Shown: piece by piece, positions 1 through 6,956 of the stretch
How positions within the stretch are numbered: the stretch's first letter is position 1
Layout of the letters: each line of letters starts with the position of its first letter
NCBI GenBank assembly: GCA_910578235.1
Contig: CAJTPP010000028.1
Span: forward strand, 1-14,418
DNA: 14,418 bases
From: an uncultured Clostridia bacterium
GTDB lineage: Bacteria > Bacillota > Clostridia > UBA1381
Direction of reading: 5' to 3'
The notes under the pieces: generated by a model
The model's database searches: none
The model's input: only the letters and a program-made list of their open reading frames with translations
Told to the model about the DNA's origin: nothing
Program-made: the position numbers and the translations under genes

Positions 1-260
1 TAGGCGGTCACACGCCATTAGGACGGGTTATATACGGTTTTGGAAATGATGAAAAAGCAGGTGTTGAAGGAGTTGTGTATAAAAATGTTGTGGCGACTTA
101 CCTGCACGGACCGTTGCTGCCTAAAAATCCCGCTTTATGCGACTATATTCTGACAAATGCTGTTAAGCGTCAGAACCCTGGTTTTACCGGACTTACACCG
201 CTTAATGACACTCTGGAAAGTAAAGCCAATGAATATATTGTCAATCGTTTTAAAAAGTAA
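1..260 (+). CDS. gatD: Lipid II isoglutaminyl synthase, glutaminase subunit GatD (3' end, partial)
   Basis: This is the C-terminal 85 residues of a class I-like (CobB/CobQ-type) glutamine amidotransferase, read in the frame whose first whole codon is at base 3. The segment GGHTPLGRV followed by YLHGPLLPKNP is typical of GatD; the His of YLHGP (codon at 105-107) is the expected catalytic-triad histidine. GatD releases ammonia from glutamine for its partner MurT, which amidates the D-Glu of the lipid II stem peptide at the cytoplasmic face of the membrane. The catalytic Cys and most of the domain lie left of the window, where murT would also be expected. The alternative is a cobyric-acid-synthase-type amidotransferase, but the short C-terminus and LPKNP ending favour GatD. 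Confidence 0.88.
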   Translation, partial: GGHTPLGRVIYGFGNDEKAGVEGVVYKNVVATYLHGPLLPKNPALCDYILTNAVKRQNPGFTGLTPLNDTLESKANEYIVNRFKK

Positions 261-288
261 ACATTTTTTTAACAATGACGCATATATA

Positions 289-317
289 TTGACTTTTAAT
301 CCATGTGGGTTTACAAT
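289..317 (+). promoter_or_regulatory. Sigma-A-type promoter for the glucosaminidase gene
   Basis: A -35 box TTGACT (289-294) and a -10 box TACAAT (312-317) are separated by exactly 17 bp. Transcription would start near base 324, giving a leader of about 65 nt before the GTG at 389. The promoter lies upstream of the hairpin at 331-356, so that hairpin would be inside this transcript. Confidence 0.7.
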
Positions 318-330
318 TGAGTTATGTTTT

Positions 331-360
331 ACAGGACTGTTTAATGACAGTCCTGTTTTG
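331..360 (+). terminator. Hairpin with short T-tract: gatD terminator and/or leader hairpin
   Basis: A perfect 10-bp stem, ACAGGACTGT (331-340) with ACAGTCCTGT (347-356), has a 6-nt loop and is followed by TTTTG. It can terminate the gatD transcript. However, it also lies a few bases after the start predicted from the 289-317 promoter, so it is part of the next gene's leader. The T-tract is short, so read-through is plausible. Confidence 0.65.
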
Positions 361-388
361 TGAAAAAATATAAAAGGACTGATTTTCG

Positions 389-2335
389 GTGGAAGTAAAA
401 CTGTCAGGAAATATAAAACCGAATAAAAATCCATTTTCTTTTTTGCTGAAAATTATTTCTTATATTGCCGCATTTTTTAAATTTGTGGGCAAGGGATTTT
501 CAATGTTATGGGATAAGCTATGTGAAAACAAGAGTTTTGCGCGGTTTGTCTACATAATTTTTCCCGCGTTGAAAAAGAAAATATGGAGTTACATAAAAAA
601 GCATCGTTACAGAATAATCATTCCCGCTGCGGTTGGAGTTGTTGCTTTAGCGGTAATGCTTATTGTTATGCTGAAAAATACAGAAAATTCCGATTATTAT
701 ATAGAAGGAAATGATGAAATTGGATTTGGTATGGTGCTTCAGCATTATTCCACTTTTGATCATAGCGAAAAGCTTCATATAGGTGTGAAGTTAAGCTGGG
801 AGGATGGAGCGGTCAATCTGAATGACGGAACAGCCCAGGCTCGTATAAAAGCTAAGGTTTATCCGGTTAATCTTCAAAACAGAACAATTACATGGAAATC
901 TTCGGACAAAAATATAGCTGAAATAGACAGCTCGGGCAATATCACGGCAAAAAATCCCGGTACTGTTAATATTACGGCTTCGCTCAGCGCGTACGGAAAA
1001 TCCTCACAGGCGTCATTGGCTGTCAGGCAGCCTGTGAGCGGACTGTTTATGCCGACAAGTACAATTACTCTGTATACAGGCGGCACGGGCAGACTGCTTT
1101 CAACACGTGTTTTCCCATCCAATGCCACAAATCAGAATATTATATGGAAGTCAAAGAACAATAAAATAGCCTCTGTAGACGGCAACGGACGCGTAACGCC
1201 TGTTAGTGTCGGTATGACGGAAATTACAGCATCCACCGAGGACGGAGGGTTTGAAGCGAAATGTTTTGTAAATGTTGTTAATGCCGCTGTGAATGTTGAT
1301 ACAATATCGCTTAGGAATGAGGACGCTATGCGGATAAAAGTAGGGGAGAGCGTCAATGCCATTGTGACGGTTTCGCCATCCAATGCCCGCAATAAGACGC
1401 TGAAATGGTCAAGCGATAATGAGGAAATTGTCTCTGTCAGCCAGATTGGGCGTATACGGGGAAAGAGTGTCGGAACCGCGAATGTTACAGTGCAGTCTGT
1501 AAACGGAAAAAAATATACCTTTGCTGTTGAAGTGACAGATACAGACGAGAAAGATCCGTTCAATTTGAACGGCGTATTGGAAGAACTGCCGGCAGACGGC
1601 ACGGTTACATATACATCATATGATACTACATTCCCTCAGGCGGTAAGGATACAGATGTCACAGAGTACTCCGCCTAAAATATGGCGTTCATCAGGTGTTG
1701 TAAACGCTACGGAAGCTGAGACTGCTGAATATATGAACCCAAGTAATTACTATACAGACGCGTACAAATATCAGTTCCTTGATCTGTCGAGAACGAATAA
1801 CGTAAGAGAGGAGCTGCTTAACAGCTATCTTGCTGATAAGGGCGTGCTGAGGGGAATGGGCGCGGTATTTATTGAAGCGGCAAAGGAATATAATGTAAGT
1901 GAAGTTTATCTTGTTGCTCATGCGTGTCTTGAGTCGGGTAACGGTACATCTCGTCTTGCAACGGGCGTTGATGTGAACGGCACAACAGTATATAATCTGT
2001 TTGGTATAAATGCTTATGACGCAAATCCTCTCGGCGGCGGTTCAAGCAAGGCATATTCAGAAGGCTGGACGAGTGTGGAAAAGGCGATACGGGGCGGCGC
2101 GCGGTGGATAAGTCAGTATTATGTGAACCGCGCCGGAAACAGGCAAAATACTCTCTATAAAATGCTTTGGAATCCTGAGCAGCCGGGTGAGCATCAATAT
2201 GCAACAGATGTGGGATGGGCCGTAAAGCAGGCGATAAGCATAGAGAAGATTTTTGCTGAATTTGCCGATGCGTCTCTGTCGTATGATGTGCCCGTATACA
2301 GTGGTCAGATACCTCCGACAGTAGGCGCGGAGTAA
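389..2335 (+). CDS. Membrane-anchored cell-wall glucosaminidase with three Ig-like (BIG_2) domains
   Basis: This protein should cleave peptidoglycan glycan strands (endo-beta-N-acetylglucosaminidase, GH73-like) outside the cell. Its 648 residues read: a basic, partly amphipathic cytoplasmic tail (1-75); one membrane helix (about 76-95); three bacterial Ig-like group 2 repeats (about 135-213, 216-299 and 303-383), each with the W-K/S-S-x-N...IA/IV-V/ID...G-x-I/V pattern; a linker; and a glucosaminidase domain (about 475-625). HACLESGNGTSRLA carries the likely catalytic Glu515, and YNLFGI (535-540) is a family motif. There is no signal peptidase site, so a type II orientation is likely. The GTG start is chosen because AAAAGGA lies about 10 nt upstream and the frame opens there. 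The leader has its own promoter. A lytic transglycosylase is less likely given the LESGNGTS/NLFGI pair. The substrate bond is inferred from the family. Confidence 0.87.
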   Translation: MEVKLSGNIKPNKNPFSFLLKIISYIAAFFKFVGKGFSMLWDKLCENKSFARFVYIIFPALKKKIWSYIKKHRYRIIIPAAVGVVALAVMLIVMLKNTENSDYYIEGNDEIGFGMVLQHYSTFDHSEKLHIGVKLSWEDGAVNLNDGTAQARIKAKVYPVNLQNRTITWKSSDKNIAEIDSSGNITAKNPGTVNITASLSAYGKSSQASLAVRQPVSGLFMPTSTITLYTGGTGRLLSTRVFPSNATNQNIIWKSKNNKIASVDGNGRVTPVSVGMTEITASTEDGGFEAKCFVNVVNAAVNVDTISLRNEDAMRIKVGESVNAIVTVSPSNARNKTLKWSSDNEEIVSVSQIGRIRGKSVGTANVTVQSVNGKKYTFAVEVTDTDEKDPFNLNGVLEELPADGTVTYTSYDTTFPQAVRIQMSQSTPPKIWRSSGVVNATEAETAEYMNPSNYYTDAYKYQFLDLSRTNNVREELLNSYLADKGVLRGMGAVFIEAAKEYNVSEVYLVAHACLESGNGTSRLATGVDVNGTTVYNLFGINAYDANPLGGGSSKAYSEGWTSVEKAIRGGARWISQYYVNRAGNRQNTLYKMLWNPEQPGEHQYATDVGWAVKQAISIEKIFAEFADASLSYDVPVYSGQIPPTVGAE

Positions 2336-2395
2336 ATGTGACTTTTGCAGACATAAAAAAGCAGTCAGCCGTATATAAATAACCGAGGTGATGGT

Positions 2396-2653
2396 ATGTT
2401 CAGAGGGTATAATCTGCGTCAGAAGGAAGTAGTAAATATATCCAATGCGGAAAGGCTCGGTCATATACGGGATGTGGAAATAAGTGAAAGCACGGGATGT
2501 ATTGAGGCGGTTATTGTGCAGCGAAAGGGATGTATGCTGAGACACTTGTTCGGCGGGGGCGAACTGGTAATACCGTGGAGTTCCATTGAGGCTGTCGGTG
2601 ATGATCTTATACTGGTTCGCTTTTTTGAGTCGGATATTGAAAAATTAACTTGA
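2396..2653 (+). CDS. YlmC/YmxH family PRC-barrel sporulation protein
   Basis: An 85-residue protein of the YlmC/YmxH family, a single small beta-barrel (PRC-barrel-like) domain found in spore-forming Firmicutes. The sequence shows the expected alternation of short strands: an N-terminal region ending in the LGHIRDVEI segment, the GCIEAVIVQ strand, then ELVIPWSSIEAVGDDLILV, the strongest family match. Length is normal for the family. GAGGTGAT just before the ATG is a good ribosome site. It begins 60 bp after the glucosaminidase gene with no convincing terminator between, so it may be co-transcribed; nrdR downstream has its own promoter overlapping this gene's last bases. The precise molecular role is unknown; the sporulation link comes from family annotation. 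Confidence 0.82.
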   Translation: MFRGYNLRQKEVVNISNAERLGHIRDVEISESTGCIEAVIVQRKGCMLRHLFGGGELVIPWSSIEAVGDDLILVRFFESDIEKLT

Positions 2654-2678
2654 AAAATCTTGCAATATAATGTATAAT
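2650..2678 (+). promoter_or_regulatory. Sigma-A-type promoter for nrdR
   Basis: TTGAAA (2650-2655), a 17-bp spacer and TATAAT (2673-2678) form a near-consensus promoter about 35 bp before the nrdR ATG. Its -35 box overlaps the stop codon of the ymxH-like gene. I see no NrdR-box-like palindrome here, so autoregulation is not suggested. Confidence 0.72.
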
Positions 2679-2713
2679 TAACGTATAAAAATAAAAAGAT
2701 AGGAGAAACACAA

Positions 2714-3169
2714 ATGAAGTGTCCATATTGCGGTTTTGGAGAGAGCAAGGTAATTGATTCACGTCCGACAGACGAAAGTAATTCCATAAGAAGACGGCGC
2801 GAATGCTTGAAGTGCCAGAAAAGGTTTACTACATATGAAAAGCTTGAAGCTATTTCACTTGTTGTTATAAAGAAAGACCAGTCGCGTCAGCCTTATAACA
2901 GAGGAAAGATTTTGAAAGGAATAATTACAGCCTGTGAAAAACGTCCTATATCTCTCGCGCAGATGGAGAAGGTTGCAGATGACATAGAAAGCGAATTGTA
3001 TCAGTCAATGACTCGTGAGTTTGACAGCACGCTGATAGGTGAAAAGGTAATGGAAAAACTGAAAAAGCTGGACGAGGTCGCATATGTGCGCTTTGCGTCC
3101 GTATACAGGAGTTTCGATGATATAGACACATTCATGGCTGAATTACAGGGACTTATGAATGATAGATAA
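2714..3169 (+). CDS. nrdR: Transcriptional repressor NrdR
   Basis: NrdR represses ribonucleotide reductase genes by binding paired NrdR boxes when loaded with ATP/dATP. The 151-residue product is full length for the family. The N-terminal zinc ribbon is complete: MKCPYCG gives Cys3 and Cys6, and ECLKCQKRFTTYE gives Cys31 and Cys34, preceded by the basic RRRR segment (26-29). Residues about 46-140 form the ATP-cone, containing the VVIKKD and PYNRGKILKGI segments typical of the family. GGAG lies 9 nt before the ATG. The gene has its own promoter and overlaps the downstream PHP phosphoesterase by 11 nt, so the two are probably translated together. No ribonucleotide reductase gene is in the window, so its targets lie elsewhere. 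Confidence 0.97.
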   Translation: MKCPYCGFGESKVIDSRPTDESNSIRRRRECLKCQKRFTTYEKLEAISLVVIKKDQSRQPYNRGKILKGIITACEKRPISLAQMEKVADDIESELYQSMTREFDSTLIGEKVMEKLKKLDEVAYVRFASVYRSFDDIDTFMAELQGLMNDR

Positions 3170-4010
3170 AATTGATTTGCATTCTCATTCTACCGCGTCA
3201 GACGGAACGTATACGCCTCGGGAACTGGCGTTGCTTGCCGCCTGGCAGGATATACGAGCTCTTGCGCTTACCGATCATGACACTGTATCGGGAGTAAGAG
3301 AATTTGCCGCGGCTTGCGGTGAATACGGTGTTGAAGCGGTAGCGGGCGTGGAGATCAGCGCGCAGTACCATAAAACAATGCATATCGTGGGTTTGTTTGT
3401 TGATTACGAGGATGAAGTTTTGTGTGAAAAGCTTGACAAGCTCAGAAACGCGCGTGCGGTCAGAAATAAGAAAATGCTTGAACTTTTGCGGAAAAATGGT
3501 TTTGATATAAGCGAAGCGGATATTCTTTCACAAAAGGAGGGAGCGTCTCTCAGCAACACGGGAAGAGCGCATATAGCCAGATCAATGGTTGAAAAGCATT
3601 ATGTACGCTCGGTAAACGAGGCGTTTGAAAAGTACCTGAAAAAGGGGAACAGCTGTTATGTTAAACGCATAACATATTCTCCCGAGGAAAGTATACGCAT
3701 TATAAAAGATGCGGGCGGTGTTGCCGTGCTTGCGCATCCTGTTTTTATAACTGAGGATTATGACACGCTTTACGGTTTGGCGCAAGAGCTTAAAGAATAC
3801 GGTCTTGACGGTATGGAATGTTATTATAACTGTTATACTGAGAGATTTTCAAAAATGTGCGCTGACATATGTAAGAAAACAGGACTGCTGCAATCGGGAG
3901 GCAGTGATTTTCACGGCTTAAATAAACCCGATGTGGAGCTTGGAACGGTATCTTCGGGGTATGTGCCGTATAGTTTGTTAAATACAATAAAGGAACAAAG
4001 GTGTCTGTAA
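3159..4010 (+). CDS. PHP-domain phosphoesterase (YciV/TrpH-like)
   Basis: A 283-residue PHP-domain metal-dependent phosphoesterase, similar to the YciV/TrpH (RNase AM) group, whose characterised members act on 3',5'-nucleotide bisphosphates and short RNA 5' ends. The metal ligands are all present in order: DLHSHS (His8, His10), Asp15, TDHD (His40), GVEIS (Glu65), MHIVG (His75), AHPVF (His193) and SDFHG (Asp250, His252). Residues about 100-180 form the inserted helical lobe of this family. The ATG at 3159 lies inside the last codons of nrdR (11-nt overlap), with CAGGGA upstream, which suggests translational coupling. The 3' end of the coding sequence forms the left arm of a hairpin terminator. 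The precise substrate cannot be told from sequence; histidinol phosphatase and polymerase PHP domains are less likely given length and motif spacing. Confidence 0.88.
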   Translation: MIDKIDLHSHSTASDGTYTPRELALLAAWQDIRALALTDHDTVSGVREFAAACGEYGVEAVAGVEISAQYHKTMHIVGLFVDYEDEVLCEKLDKLRNARAVRNKKMLELLRKNGFDISEADILSQKEGASLSNTGRAHIARSMVEKHYVRSVNEAFEKYLKKGNSCYVKRITYSPEESIRIIKDAGGVAVLAHPVFITEDYDTLYGLAQELKEYGLDGMECYYNCYTERFSKMCADICKKTGLLQSGGSDFHGLNKPDVELGTVSSGYVPYSLLNTIKEQRCL

Positions 4011-4036
4011 GCATTTCTTTCAGATGCCTTTGTTTG
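3997..4036 (+). terminator. Terminator of the nrdR-PHP unit, overlapping the stop codon
   Basis: AAAGGTGTCTG (3997-4007) pairs over 11 bp, including two G-T pairs, with CAGATGCCTTT (4021-4031). The 13-nt loop contains the TAA stop codon, and GTTTG follows. The stem is good but the T-tract is short, so partial read-through into mnmE, which has no obvious promoter of its own, is likely. Confidence 0.6.
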
Positions 4037-4058
4037 TATGATGAAGGGATTGATATAA

Positions 4059-5429
4059 ATGGAACGAACGATAGCCGCGGTTTCAACGCCTATAGGCGCC
4101 GGCGGTATAGCTGTAATACGTGTCAGCGGTCACGACGCTGTAGCTATTTCCGATAAGATTTTTTTCGGAAGTGATAAATTGACGGAATGTGAAACGCATA
4201 CTGTTCATTACGGATTTATAAAAAATGAAAAGGGAGAAAAAATTGACGAGGTGCTTGTCACTGTTATGCGCGCGCCCCGTACCTTTACGCGTGAGGATGT
4301 TGTGGAGATAAGCACTCACGGCGGTTTTTCGGCTTCAAATGCCGTGCTTGACGCGCTTATCCGTGCCGGCGCATATCCGGCTGAACCGGGTGAGTTTACC
4401 AAACGCGCGTTTTTGAACGGAAGAATAGATTTATCACAGGCGGAAGCGGTTATAGATATTATTAATTCCACAAATTCTCTCGCGCACAGGAATGCGCTGT
4501 CACAGCTTGAAGGCTCGCTTTCAAAGGAGATAAAGGAAGTGAGAGGGGAGCTTGTACAGCTTGCGGCGCGTATGCAAGTGACTATCGACTATCCGGATGA
4601 GGATCTGGAGGATATAACTGTTGATGATATAAAAATGGTGGCTGTCACATGCCGTGACAGAGTAGACAGGCTTCTTATGACGTCAGACAGTGGAAGGATT
4701 ATGCGTGACGGCATTAAAACGGCCATTGTCGGCAAGCCGAATGTAGGGAAGTCCTCGCTTCTTAACGCGCTTGCGCGTGAGGATCGGGCAATTGTCACCG
4801 ATATTGCCGGAACAACACGTGACGTGATTGAGGAATATATAAATCTGGACGGTATACCGCTTGCGCTGATTGATACGGCTGGGATAAGAAAAACGGAGGA
4901 TATGGTTGAGAAAATCGGTGTTGAGAAGTCTAAAAAATCAATTGATGAAGCGGATTTTGTTATTGTCATGATAGACGGAAGCAGTTTTTTTGATGACGAG
5001 GATATGGATGTTTTGCGCGTAACTAAGAAAAAAAAGCGTGTTATACTTGTCAATAAGACAGATCTTGGTCAGAGCAAGTATATTGAGGCAGTAAAATCAA
5101 AAGCGGGCGGGGACTGTATAATTGAGGTTAGCGCAAAAACAGGCGAGGGACTTGACAGGCTTGCAAAAGAAATAAAAAAGATATATAGGCTGGGAGCTAT
5201 TGCAAGGTCAGATGGCGCGGTAATTACAAATATGCGTCATAAGGCGGCTCTTGTTAAAGCGGGAGAGGCGCTTGGACGGGCGGCGCATGCGATAGATATA
5301 AATATGCCTTCTGATATTGCGTCTATTGACATAAATATGGCTATAGACTCTTTAGGTGAAATCACAGGGGAAACAGTTTCTGATGATATTGTGACCGCGA
5401 TATTCCATAGTTTTTGTGTGGGCAAATAA
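4059..5429 (+). CDS. mnmE: tRNA modification GTPase MnmE (TrmE)
   Basis: MnmE works with MnmG to add the 5-carboxymethylaminomethyl group to the wobble uridine (U34) of certain tRNAs, using a folate-carried one-carbon unit. The 456 residues are the usual full length. The N-terminal folate-binding domain starts with TIAAVSTPIGAGGIAVIRVSG and includes GEFTKRAFLNGRIDLSQAEA (111-130). The G domain inserted in the helical domain shows G1 GKPNVGKS (225-232), G2 TDIAGTTRD (247-255), G3 DTAG (272-275), G4 NKTD (332-335) and G5 SAKTG (358-362). The C-terminus is the hallmark FCVGK with the conserved Cys453. AAGGGA lies 9 nt upstream of the ATG. mnmG and jag, often adjacent, are not in the window; the next gene is convergent. 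Confidence 0.98.
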   Translation: MERTIAAVSTPIGAGGIAVIRVSGHDAVAISDKIFFGSDKLTECETHTVHYGFIKNEKGEKIDEVLVTVMRAPRTFTREDVVEISTHGGFSASNAVLDALIRAGAYPAEPGEFTKRAFLNGRIDLSQAEAVIDIINSTNSLAHRNALSQLEGSLSKEIKEVRGELVQLAARMQVTIDYPDEDLEDITVDDIKMVAVTCRDRVDRLLMTSDSGRIMRDGIKTAIVGKPNVGKSSLLNALAREDRAIVTDIAGTTRDVIEEYINLDGIPLALIDTAGIRKTEDMVEKIGVEKSKKSIDEADFVIVMIDGSSFFDDEDMDVLRVTKKKKRVILVNKTDLGQSKYIEAVKSKAGGDCIIEVSAKTGEGLDRLAKEIKKIYRLGAIARSDGAVITNMRHKAALVKAGEALGRAAHAIDINMPSDIASIDINMAIDSLGEITGETVSDDIVTAIFHSFCVGK

Positions 5430-5475
5430 ATAAAAGCCTTGAAAAATGGTCAATTCATTTTTCAAGGCTTTTATT
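5429..5475. terminator. Bidirectional terminator between mnmE and the EamA gene
   Basis: A perfect 20-bp inverted repeat (arms 5429-5448 and 5456-5475, 7-nt loop) begins at the last base of the mnmE stop codon. Its core AAAAGCCTTGAAAAAT is followed on each strand by CTTTTATT, so it can terminate both the mnmE transcript and the thiC-rSAM-EamA transcript arriving from the other side. Confidence 0.93.
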
Positions 5476-5483
5476 GAAAATTT

Positions 5484-6323
5484 CTACATGACGGCAAAAA
5501 CAATTCCCGCAATAATTACAGCGGCGCATATCAACTTGTATATAACGCGTTGTTCCTTAAATACAATTCTCCCTCCGATTATCGTAATCATAACCGAGCA
5601 CTGCTTAATAAGCGTCATAGCCACAACAGTACTGTCTTGCTTGCCGCATGCGATAAACAGAGCTTTGTCACCCAGTACAAACAGTATGCTGAGTATAAGT
5701 ATCCAGTAGTTTTTGCACAGTGAGCGCCATTGTATTTTTGCCCGAGTTACAAGAAGATAGCTGAGATACAATATGACAAGGAAAAACATATACCAGAATT
5801 GCAGCTGTCCGCTGTTCATGTGTCGCATGAGCATTTTGTCAAGCAACTCGGATACTGCGTTGCCCAGACAGGATATAAGCACAAGAATAATGTAGACAGG
5901 CTTAGCCTTATCTTCGCTGCCGCTTTTGCCGAGATTGACAAAAAGAAGCCCGGCAAGCACAAGGGACATACCAATAATTTTATGACCTGTCATAACCTCC
6001 CCGAGCACAAATATGCCGAGCACCGTGGCAAAAATAACGCGGGACATATCCATTATTCCGTAAAAGCCTATCGGTAGCTTTTTTATCGCCCGGAAACTGC
6101 ATATCCATGTGATAAATATTATCAGTGATTTTATCATTATAAAGCCTATGTAATGATAATCCAGACTGAGCGCGTTTTTAACTTCGGGAGTGACGAAAAC
6201 AAAGCTGACGAGCGTGTAAAAGAATAGAACCTCCATAGCGGTATTCTTTTCGAGCGCCTTTTTCTTTATTATATCTCTTATTCCTTTAAGCGCGCCGTAA
6301 AAGCAAACTAAAGCGATCCACAT
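5484..6323 (-). CDS. EamA/DMT-superfamily transporter (third gene of the thiamin-regulated operon)
   Basis: A 279-residue inner-membrane permease of the drug/metabolite transporter (EamA) superfamily. About ten hydrophobic helices are visible, in two halves of five: helices near 1-18, 28-44, 56-76, 84-108 and 113-130, then five more from about 142 to the C-terminus. The end of helix 4 in the first half, FATVLGIFVLGEVM, is the typical EamA signature. The start is supported by GGGAGGA 11 nt upstream, inside the last codons of the radical SAM gene, so translation is likely coupled. It is the last gene of the thiC operon downstream of a TPP riboswitch and ends at a strong bidirectional hairpin. 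The substrate is unknown; the setting suggests a thiamin-related compound such as HMP, a degradation product or thiamin, which is inference. Confidence 0.85.
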   Translation of the reverse strand: MWIALVCFYGALKGIRDIIKKKALEKNTAMEVLFFYTLVSFVFVTPEVKNALSLDYHYIGFIMIKSLIIFITWICSFRAIKKLPIGFYGIMDMSRVIFATVLGIFVLGEVMTGHKIIGMSLVLAGLLFVNLGKSGSEDKAKPVYIILVLISCLGNAVSELLDKMLMRHMNSGQLQFWYMFFLVILYLSYLLVTRAKIQWRSLCKNYWILILSILFVLGDKALFIACGKQDSTVVAMTLIKQCSVMITIIGGRIVFKEQRVIYKLICAAVIIAGIVFAVM

Positions 6324-6330
6324 TTGTGTT

Positions 6331-6936
6331 TCAGTCCTCCCACGGCCGTATTCTGTATGTTACACCGATGGAAGCGCAGATATCGGCACACTTTTGTTCT
6401 TCTTCTGTTGTAAGAGTGGTGGCGACTGTAGATAAAATTACTTCTCTTACGTGTTTTTTGACGTTTTTTGCAAAGTTAAGCATCGCGTCAAAGGAGTCTA
6501 TGCCGAATTTATTGCGAGTAAGCTCAAGATAGCGTTCTTTATCGGGAGTGTTCAGGCTTATGGATACTATATCAATGAGCCCGTCAAACATAGGAGTGGT
6601 ATCTTTTTTGTGAATTAGATCAGAAAGTCCGTTTGTGTTTATACGGATAGTTTTATTATTGTATGTGTTTTTTATAAAACGGCATACTTCAAGTAAATCA
6701 TCCAGCCTTTCTGTAGGTTCGCCGAAGCCGCAGAACACAATCTCATTGTATTTGTCTATATCAAATTTTAAAAATTCGTCTTTTACTTCGTCAACGGAAG
6801 GCTCTCTTTCGAGCCATAGACTGCCTGAATTATTCATTTCATCACGGGTCTGACGCAGACAAAAGGTGCATGCGCACGGACATTTGTTTGTCATATTGAC
6901 ATATAAATTATTGTGTACCTCGTATAGTATAACCAT
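6331..6936 (-). CDS. Small radical SAM protein, TatD-associated type (TIGR04038-like)
   Basis: A 201-residue radical SAM enzyme. The [4Fe-4S]-binding motif is CxxxCxxC (Cys19, Cys23, Cys26) in NMTNKCPCACTFCLRQ, with an extra Cys21. GFGEPTER (70-77) is the GGE-like SAM-binding stretch, and RINTNG (98-103) and SLNTPD (127-132) mark the next strands of the partial TIM barrel. The N-terminus (ILYEVHNNLYVNMTNKCPCACTFC) and LWLEREP match what I recall of the TatD-associated radical SAM family, whose reaction is unknown. AAAGGA lies about 12 nt before the ATG, 20 bp after the thiC stop. No tatD nuclease gene is in the window; it sits instead between thiC and an EamA transporter under TPP-riboswitch control. 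There is no room for a SPASM-like C-terminal cluster. Confidence 0.85.
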   Translation of the reverse strand: MVILYEVHNNLYVNMTNKCPCACTFCLRQTRDEMNNSGSLWLEREPSVDEVKDEFLKFDIDKYNEIVFCGFGEPTERLDDLLEVCRFIKNTYNNKTIRINTNGLSDLIHKKDTTPMFDGLIDIVSISLNTPDKERYLELTRNKFGIDSFDAMLNFAKNVKKHVREVILSTVATTLTTEEEQKCADICASIGVTYRIRPWED

Positions 6937-6956
6937 TAGGATATCTTCCTTTCAAA

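Noticed and set aside
1869..2545. Two minus-strand frames of about 160 codons
   Set aside because: Both are antisense to the catalytic domain of the glucosaminidase and the ymxH-like gene; composition is that of a reversed frame (His/Pro/Arg/Leu-rich).
2654..2713. Possible NrdR box for autoregulation upstream of nrdR
   Set aside because: No 16-bp palindrome resembling the NrdR-box consensus is present; the stretch is explained by the promoter and ribosome site.
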